This document shows, piece by piece, positions 57,186 to 64,000 of a DNA stretch of 64,000 bases (the stretch's first letter is position 1; each line of letters opens with the position of its first letter). Position numbers and translations under genes: made by a program. The stretch comes from Apium graveolens (taxonomy: Eukaryota; Streptophyta; Magnoliopsida; Apiales; Apiaceae), in NCBI RefSeq assembly GCF_009905375.1, contig NC_133653.1:86778079-86842078 (forward strand), read 5' to 3'. The notes under the pieces were generated by a model, which worked only from the letters and a program-made list of their open reading frames with translations, had not been told where the DNA came from and did not search any database.

Positions 57186-60100
57186 GTGAATAAAAGCAAT
57201 GATTATAAGCCTGTTCCTGATGCTCCTAGAAAAACGTGTCATAACTGTGGAAGTTCTAATCATCTGGCTTCTTTTTGCAGGAAGAATAAGAACATAAACT
57301 CCTTACCTTCAAAGTCGGGAGTTAAGAGTCAGTCTGTTAGATATAAGCCACAAAATCCTTATTTTCATTGTGATAGTTTATGACATTCCATTTATACTTG
57401 TAAGGAATATCATAGTCTGTACTATGATTATTATCAAATAAAACCTTCTTTAAAGAAAGTTAGCATTGTTCCTTCTAGTGTAAGTTCTGATTCAAAGTCT
57501 AATAGTGTAAATTCTGATAAGAAAAATGTTAACATAAACTCTGATGCTAAATCCGCTGCAAATGTTAACAAACTTAATAAGGCCAAAGGATTCAAGCAAG
57601 TCTGGGTCCTTAAAACTAATCATTAGTGGTCTTTGTGATTGCAAGGCAACAGGAAAAATATCCTAGTTCTGGACAGTGGATGTTCAGGACATATGACTGG
57701 AAATAAAGCCCTGCTATCAGACTTTGTGGAGAAGGATGGCCCAAGTGTTTCTTATGGAGATGGCAACATTGGAAAAAGATTGGGATATGGCAATATCAAT
57801 CTTAGGAATGTCATCATTAAAGAAGTAGCTCTGGTCGCAGGACTTAAATATAATCTGCTGAGTGTTAGTCAAATCTGTGACAGAGGTTATCATGTGGATT
57901 TCTTTGAAGAACACTGTGAAGTTGTAAGTAAATCTACAGGCAAAGTTGTTCTGAAAGGATACAGGCATGGTAACATTTATGATGCCAAGCTTTCAACAAG
58001 TACTGATGGTTCTGCAATCTGTCTGATGAGTAGAGCATCAATTGAAGAAAACTGGAATTGGCACAAGAAACTCTCTCATTTAAATTTCAACAATATAAAT
58101 GAACTTGTCAAGAAAGATCTTGTGAGAGGACTGCCAAAGTCAGTATTTGCTCCTGATGGCCTTTGTGATTCCTGTCAGAAGGCTAAACAAAGGAAATCTT
58201 CATTCAAGAGCAAGACTGAATCATCAATTCTTGAGCCTTATCCCCTACTACATGTTGATCTATTTGGTCCAGTGAATGTCATGTCTATTGCAAAGAAGAA
58301 ATATGTTATGGTCATAGTGGATGAGTTCACCAGATACACATGGGTGTATTTCTTGCACACTAAAAGTGAAACTCCATCTATCTTGATTGATCATGTCAAG
58401 CAACTGGATAAATTGGTCAAAGATTCTGTGAAGATTATAAAAAGTGATAATGGCACTGAGTTCAAGAATTTGGTCATGAAAGAGTTTTGCAAAGACCATG
58501 GAATTAAGCAGAAATTCTCTGCTCCTGGAACTCCACAGTAAAATGGAGTTGTTGAAAGAAAGAATAGAACTCTCATTGAAGCTGCATGAACTATGCTTGA
58601 TGAAGCAAAGCTTCCAACCTATTTCTGGGCTGAAGCTGTGCAGACTACTTGTTTTACTCAGAATGCAACACTCATTAACAAGCATGGAAAGACACCATAT
58701 GAGATGGTGAAGAAGAAGAAGCCAAATCTGAAGTATTTTCACGTATTTGGATGCAAGTGTTTTGTTCTTAAGACTCATCCTGAACAGCTATCCAAATTTG
58801 ATCTAAAATCTGATGAAGGTATCTTTGTTGGATATCCACTTTCCACAAAAGCCTTCAGAGTCTATAACTTGAGAACAAGGGTAGTCATGGAATCTATCAA
58901 TGTCTCCTTTGATGATAAGAAGATTACTGGACTTGAAGATTTCAATGATCATGATCAGCTGAGATTTGAAAATGAAGACTTAAATTCTGATACTGAAAAT
59001 CCTGACAGTCTAAATCCTGATACTGCAAACTCTGATGGATTAAACTCTGATGTTATTGAAACTGTGGTTTTTACGCCAAAGGAAGATGCACCTGTGCAGG
59101 GGGAGCATACTGAAGATACAACCACATCTCAAGAAGCATCAGAACATACAATTGGCTCTTCAAGTTCTGATTCATCAAGTTCTGATAAGCCAAGTTCTGA
59201 TAGTTCTGAAAACTTAAATTATGAAGGATCCAACTCAGAGAGCATAGTCTCAGGGGGAGCATCAGAAAATGTTGATGAAGATAGCATGGATCATGGGGGA
59301 GCATCCAGTTATAGAGAAAAACTTCCATCTGCAAGGAAGTGGACTAAATCACATACACCTAACTTAATTATTGCAAATCCTGATGCAGGTGTCAGAACTA
59401 GAACAACTACTTCAAGTGAATATCTTTACAATTCTTTTCTTTCTCAGACTGAACCAAAGAAAGTGGAAGAAGCTCTTCAAGATGCTGATTGGGTGCAAGC
59501 AATGCAGGAAGAGTTAAATGAATTTGAAAGAAACAAAGTCTGGACCCTAGTGCCAAGACCAAAGAACAGATCTGTTGTTGGTACAAAGTGGGTATTCAGA
59601 AACAAAACTATTAGTGATGGCATAATTACAAGGAATAAGGAAAGGTTGGTTGCAAAAGGATACTCTCAATATGAGGGAATTGATTATGATGAAACATTTG
59701 CACCAGTTGCTAGATTGGAAGCAATAAGGATATTTTTGGCTTATGCTGCTCACAAGAAGTTTAAAGTCTTTCAAATGGATGTGAAAAGTGCTTTTCTCAA
59801 TGGAGAATTGGAAGAGGAAGTATATGTTGAACAACCTCCAGGCTTTGTAGATCCTAAATATCCAGATCATGTCTACAGGCTTGATAAAGCACTTTATGGC
59901 CTTAAGCAAGCTCCTAGAGCATGGTATGAGAATTTAGCTCAGTTTCTTCTGGAAAGTGGATTTAACAGAGGAACTATAGACAAAATACTGTTCTACCTCA
60001 ACCATGGAAAGGACTTACTTCTGGTTCAGATATATGTTGATGATATCATCTTTGGTTCTACAAATGACAGACTTTGCAAGAAGTTTTCCAAACTGATGCA

Positions 60101-60255
60101 GTCAAGATATCAAATGAGTATGATGGGGGAACTTAGCTATTTTCTGGGCCTTCAAGTCAAGCAGAATGAAGAAGGCACTTTTATTTGTCAAACCAAGTAC
60201 ACCAGAAATTTGCTGAAGAAATTTGGAATGCAAGATTGTTCAAGTGCATCCACTC
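57186..60255 (+). pseudogene. copia pol (PR-IN-RT), stops throughout, truncated
   Basis: One frame carries a second CCHC-like motif CHNCGSSNHLASFC (about 57237). The protease VLDSGCSGHMTG follows at about 57667-57705. Integrase has WHKKLSHLNF, CDSCQKAK, D in LHVDLFGP, D in KSDNGTEF and E in [11 protein letters not shown] has [37 protein letters not shown] and [12 protein letters not shown]. Stops in that frame lie at 57381-57383, 57624-57626, 57636-57638, 58539-58541 and 58587-58589, all explainable by C-to-T or G-to-A change. The last long open stretch, 58593-60255, still reads through all of RT and stops only after entering the gypsy LTR at 60256. Confidence 0.88.
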
Positions 60256-62420
60256 TGTAATAACCCCCAAAATTTTGAACTTTTTGTAACCCTTATGAAT
60301 AGTTTTTAGCTGAATGAGAAAATTTTTCATGCCACACTATGTAGGGGTTCTGTTATGGATATTCTAAGATTTTATTAGTACTCTATATGGTATATAAGTG
60401 TATGTAAAGATCGCCAGAATCCAATTCCGAACACTTTGATTTTTCCCGGAAATCCACTAGATACGGAAAGAATTGAATATAAGGTAACAGGATAAAAAGG
60501 ATTTAAATTAAAGGATTATAAGAGAGGATCATAAAAGGAATATAATATATTGAGAAAGGTTAAGGGAACCTAAGTAATAAGATCCCGGGTATGATCCCTC
60601 AAACGATAAACGAAAACGAAAGTTAAGCGAACCGTATAACAGATCAGTGGTCATTAGGAAAACAATTAAGGAAGTTAATCAAAGGGATTAGAGAGGATGA
60701 TGTCACCCAACCAATGAGAAGAGGACAAGGAGGGGAAGATGACATCATAGCATGACATAAGCATGACATAAGAAGGAAGGAAATGTGGTGGATTGTTAAC
60801 CACACAAAACCAAGGTTAAATTGGTAATTAACCTAAAATAAAACAAATCTAATTCAATCAACCAAGCCAAACAAATCATTTCTCATCAAAACAAACTTTT
60901 ATTCTTCATCACCAAGGCTTGCTCTCGGCTTTTGCCATTTCCAAGAGAAACAAATTTCAAAACTCAAGATCAAGGCTTCCTAAATTGGTAAGATAATTCC
61001 CTAGTCATCCTTATGCATAGTTATGGCTATATTATGAGTTTAAGCCTTCAATTCTTTCTCAATCTTCTTCAAGAAATCAATGAAGAAGACAATGAATAGT
61101 GATTTCAAAGTTTTTAACTTGATTTTTTCTTGTTTTCCTTTAAGATCCAAGCATCCCTAAGACTTCTCAAGGCTTCTTAAGGCTTCCTAGCTACTCCCAC
61201 CACTTCAAGGAAGGTATATCATCTCCAAACCCTAGATTCCTTTGTATAATAAGGTGATTTTGATTGTTATGATGATATAGTAGCTTAATGCTTGTGGTTT
61301 AGAGTTTGGGTTGGAGTGGTAGTGAAATGGAATGGTGAATCTTGTTGTTTTGGTTAAAAGAACTTAAGTATAGTTAAATTCAAGCTTAGGCATAAGTATA
61401 AATTTTAATATTGAATTGATTGGGGCTGTTATGATGTGATAAGGATGGACTTTGGTTGTATGAATGGGTTGAGGTTGAATTGTGATGGTTTTTGAATGGT
61501 TTAAATTTGGAAAATCGCATAAACATAGCCGTTGTATTGTCCGATTTACTTTAGACTGCTTTTGTTCATAACATTAGGACCCGAGAACCCCCTGCTAGAT
61601 GTTGACCATTGCCATGTTTAGATAGCTCATGTTACGAGCTTCGTTTTGATATGTAGTTCGTTTGATTCCGATATACGGTTTAGGAGAAACGACCGTTTTA
61701 AGAAACGGCGTTTCGCAAACGAAACATTTCCCCACGCCTTACTTTGAAACATAGGTTAAAGACCAAAAAGGGTTAATTAATGTATGAAACAATTATGGTA
61801 AGTGTATTAGGCCGTTGGTAAGACACCCGCGAAAGAATCGCCTTAAAACCCATAATGGTTAATTTATTAAAAATGGTGGAGCGGAGGGTACTCGAGTGAC
61901 TTAAGAGAATCAGTGAGCGCAAAACGAGCGTTAGAGTCTAAGTTGGTTAAAGTATAGATTTACAAGTGACTTTGGTTTAATTCCAACATACTTTTTGTTT
62001 ATAGGTTACCAGACTCGTCCCGAGCCTTTTATCACCCCCAGTCGCTCAGGCAAGTTTTCTACCCGTTATACTGTTGTTGTGATGTATATGTGTATATGCA
62101 TGATCTTGCGATAAATGCATATTTGTTATTAGCAAATTCTTGCGATATATTGTAGCATGTGATATGGTATATATGCATGCCTGTTTCATATTCTTGGATT
62201 ATATATCTGTTGGTTAAAATGCTTACAATTGCATAATACCTATGCTAGAGATAAGCGGTATTGAGTTTACCCTTAGTGGAGGGGATCAAAAGGTGAAAAC
62301 ATTTTCTAAAACCGGGAGTCGAGGATCCCGAGTAGATTTTATATATATATATATATTTATATATATATGGTTATAGTTTTCCAAACTATTAATCGAATAA
62401 GGTTTATTCGATAACTTTAT

Positions 62421-62590
62421 TTTATTTAATGAATATTATTTGAATATTCATTCGAGGACTTATGACTCTGTTTATTATATTTAATGATTATTAATTGGAT
62501 ATTCATTGGAGGATGTATGACTCCGTTTATTTTATTTAATGAATATTATTTATAGTATTCATTCGAGGTATTATGACTCTGCTTATTATT
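62421..62590. repeat. three tandem units of about 55 bp in the LTR
   Basis: Units begin near 62421, 62476 and 62531 with ttatttaatgaatatta and end atgactctgttta or close variants. The partial copies of this LTR elsewhere in the window lack this stretch. Confidence 0.75.
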
Positions 62591-63094
62591 TAATAATATT
62601 CTTTATTTTATTAAAGAATAATGTTTCGATAATCAAACTTATTTTCGATTATTCAAATAAAGATAGTACTTTCATATAAGTATATCTTTGGTTATTTAAT
62701 ATCCATTTCAAGTATAAGTTTTAAAACTTCTACTTCGATTATTTTTATAAGGATTATCTTTATGAGAATATTATTTAAATAATAATATTCAGATATTTTC
62801 TAATATATCGGGACTGATTTATTTTAATAAATCAGCAGTACTCCAAACATTCTTAAAAATGTTTTCGAGTCTTCAAAGTGATTTTTAAAGTTAGAGTGGA
62901 CCCCAAAACTCATTTTTATATTTAAGATCTTCCTTTCAAAGGGGATTTAAATACTCGCTCAAAACCTGGGGGATCCAGCTCTGTGGTGCATTTTACATTC
63001 GCAACGTGGTCGCTGTTTTGAGAAAACTAATGAATTGATTACTTACCCAACGTTCGGGAAGTAAGCACATCTAATTGAGTCGGCATAAGCGACA

Positions 63095-63190
63095 GGCCGG
63101 GGTACGGTCTATCAAAGTGTAAGTGGCTGGGTGGCAGTCCATCAACGCGTAAGAGGCCGGGTGGCGGTCCAGCACAAGGTCCTTATGTGG
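63095..63190. repeat. about three units of about 30 bp, GC-richer, in the LTR
   Basis: Units of form gtaagtggctgggtggcagtc, gtaagaggccgggtggcggtc, then a more divergent third. The equivalent on the minus strand is at about 18035-18130 (cactcagccac, cactgagccac). Confidence 0.7.
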
Positions 63191-64000
63191 CCAGGGTGAT
63201 GACCGGTGGGGGATTCATCCATCTACTAGTAGAAAAGGTTACTTATTGGTATCCTTGCCTGATCAGCAAGATATCGGGTTTATGCCAAAATTCTTTTCCT
63301 TTCCAAAATTCATTGGATGTTACCAACTATGTTCATACTTTACATAACAGAGGTTCCAGGAAAATGTTTAAGAGATATATATGTGGATATATATCGGGAC
63401 TAAATAAAGTATCTCGTAACTTTATTTTATTCAATAATATTTCAAAGATTGAATCTATTCAAGTCTTAACTTGTGGTCTCATCTATGGGATGACCTTTTT
63501 TTTAAACCTATAATACTTTGAACAGTGGTAGTTCAAGTAGCCTTATAAATGATATAAGTATAGTGAAGTATTTGGTAACTTCATCTTCCTTTAAGCTTAT
63601 ATCCAGTAAGTAATTATCTTACTTTTGATAAAGGTTTTCAGTAAGTTATCTATTAGATACTTGCATTATTGATTACACTATATATTATCTTGCGAGCTGT
63701 AAGGCTCACTCTTGCTTTATTTCTTCATTACACAACAACAGTTAGGAAAGATGGCCAGACTCCAGCAGACCCAGCGCAAGAGCGTGGGAAGCGCCTCGCG
63801 CCTTCCCGTTGAGATCATAGCTGCTATAGCTGCAGAGGTAGATCTATCTGTAGATCAGACCATCTACTTTTGAGAATCAATTATGTATAATTATAACTTG
63901 TGGCAGATAATGGCAATTAACTGTAAATTTATCAAGTAATCATTTTGGGTTGTAATAACTTTTAATTCTGGATTCAAGGACTTGTACTTATTTCAATTTC

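Larger units (their letters stand above)
54614..60255 (+). mobile_element. decayed Ty1/copia Sirevirus-like element, 5' part
   Basis: A 5' LTR (54614-55218), primer-binding site, gag and pol in copia order (protease, integrase, RT), cut inside RT/RNase H at 60256 by a gypsy LTR. Pol wording is close to the young element at 40217-53401 ([32 protein letters not shown]), so it is the same lineage but a different family: 605-bp LTR, different LTR sequence. The RNase H, any accessory ORF and the 3' LTR would lie beyond the window. Confidence 0.9.
60256..64000 (+). repeat. Tekay-type gypsy LTR, at least 3745 bp, runs off window
   Basis: It starts tgtaataaccccc directly inside the copia RT frame. 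It is collinear with the complement of 34362-36290 (left half) and of 16880-18136 plus 25078-25335 (right part). By that comparison its end should lie roughly 100-150 bases beyond the window. It carries tandem repeats at 62421-62590 and 63095-63190. Whether a full element or solo LTR follows cannot be seen. Confidence 0.85.

Noticed and set aside
63187..63513. 108-codon ORF near the right edge
   Set aside because: It lies wholly inside a non-coding LTR, and the equivalent stretch in the other copy is not open.
1..64000. Endogenous pararetrovirus or other plant virus sequence
   Set aside because: All RT-bearing pieces have integrase or LTR context of copia or gypsy type. No movement protein or caulimovirid coat motif was seen.

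Overview
This is nuclear DNA from a flowering plant, almost certainly a eudicot. The window is dominated by nested plant LTR retrotransposons (Ty1/copia of Sirevirus-like type; Ty3/gypsy of Tekay-, Athila- and Reina-like types). The only intact ordinary host gene I can support is an mTERF-family organelle gene. The exact wording of several retroelement proteins reminds me of carrot-family (Apiaceae) elements, but that is recognition from memory and not proof. There are no bacterial, phage or CRISPR features. Layout: 1-4740 is the 3' end of a decayed Sirevirus-like copia element (accessory ORF plus LTR piece). 4741-8215 is gene space with an mTERF gene on the minus strand (5132-6352), an AT-rich interval with telomere-like motifs, and a first mTERF pseudogene scrap. 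8300-13547 is a broken copia RT/RNase H remnant split by a 3400-bp solo gypsy LTR (8461-11860). 13613-14440 is a second mTERF pseudogene. From 14485 onward the sequence is one deep nest. A Reina-like gypsy element (14485-16879) is interrupted by a minus-strand Tekay-like chromovirus whose 3' LTR starts at 16880. That LTR appears to be spread over 16880-18136, 25078-25335 and 34362-36290. It has been opened by an Athila-like element that lacks polymerase (18137-25077), by a segment carrying 82-bp tandem repeats and a 'putative gypsy-type transposon' ORF (25336-30082), and by a plus-strand gypsy element with a 3443-bp LTR and a short coiled-coil ORF (30083-34361). The internal part of the Tekay-like element (36291-40216, 53407-54613) is in turn opened by a very young Sirevirus-like element (40217-53401, two 1360-bp LTRs, 5-bp target duplication). 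It is opened again by a decayed plus-strand Sirevirus-like element (54614-60255), which is itself cut by another Tekay-type LTR (60256 to the window end). The youngest element still has long open gag and accessory ORFs, but its pol is broken in RNase H, so it would need help from another copy. The most unusual pattern is in the three Sirevirus-like copies. Each carries its own short motif, and that motif recurs in its LTR and again in its internal region. In the young element it forms a string of hairpins between pol and the accessory ORF.
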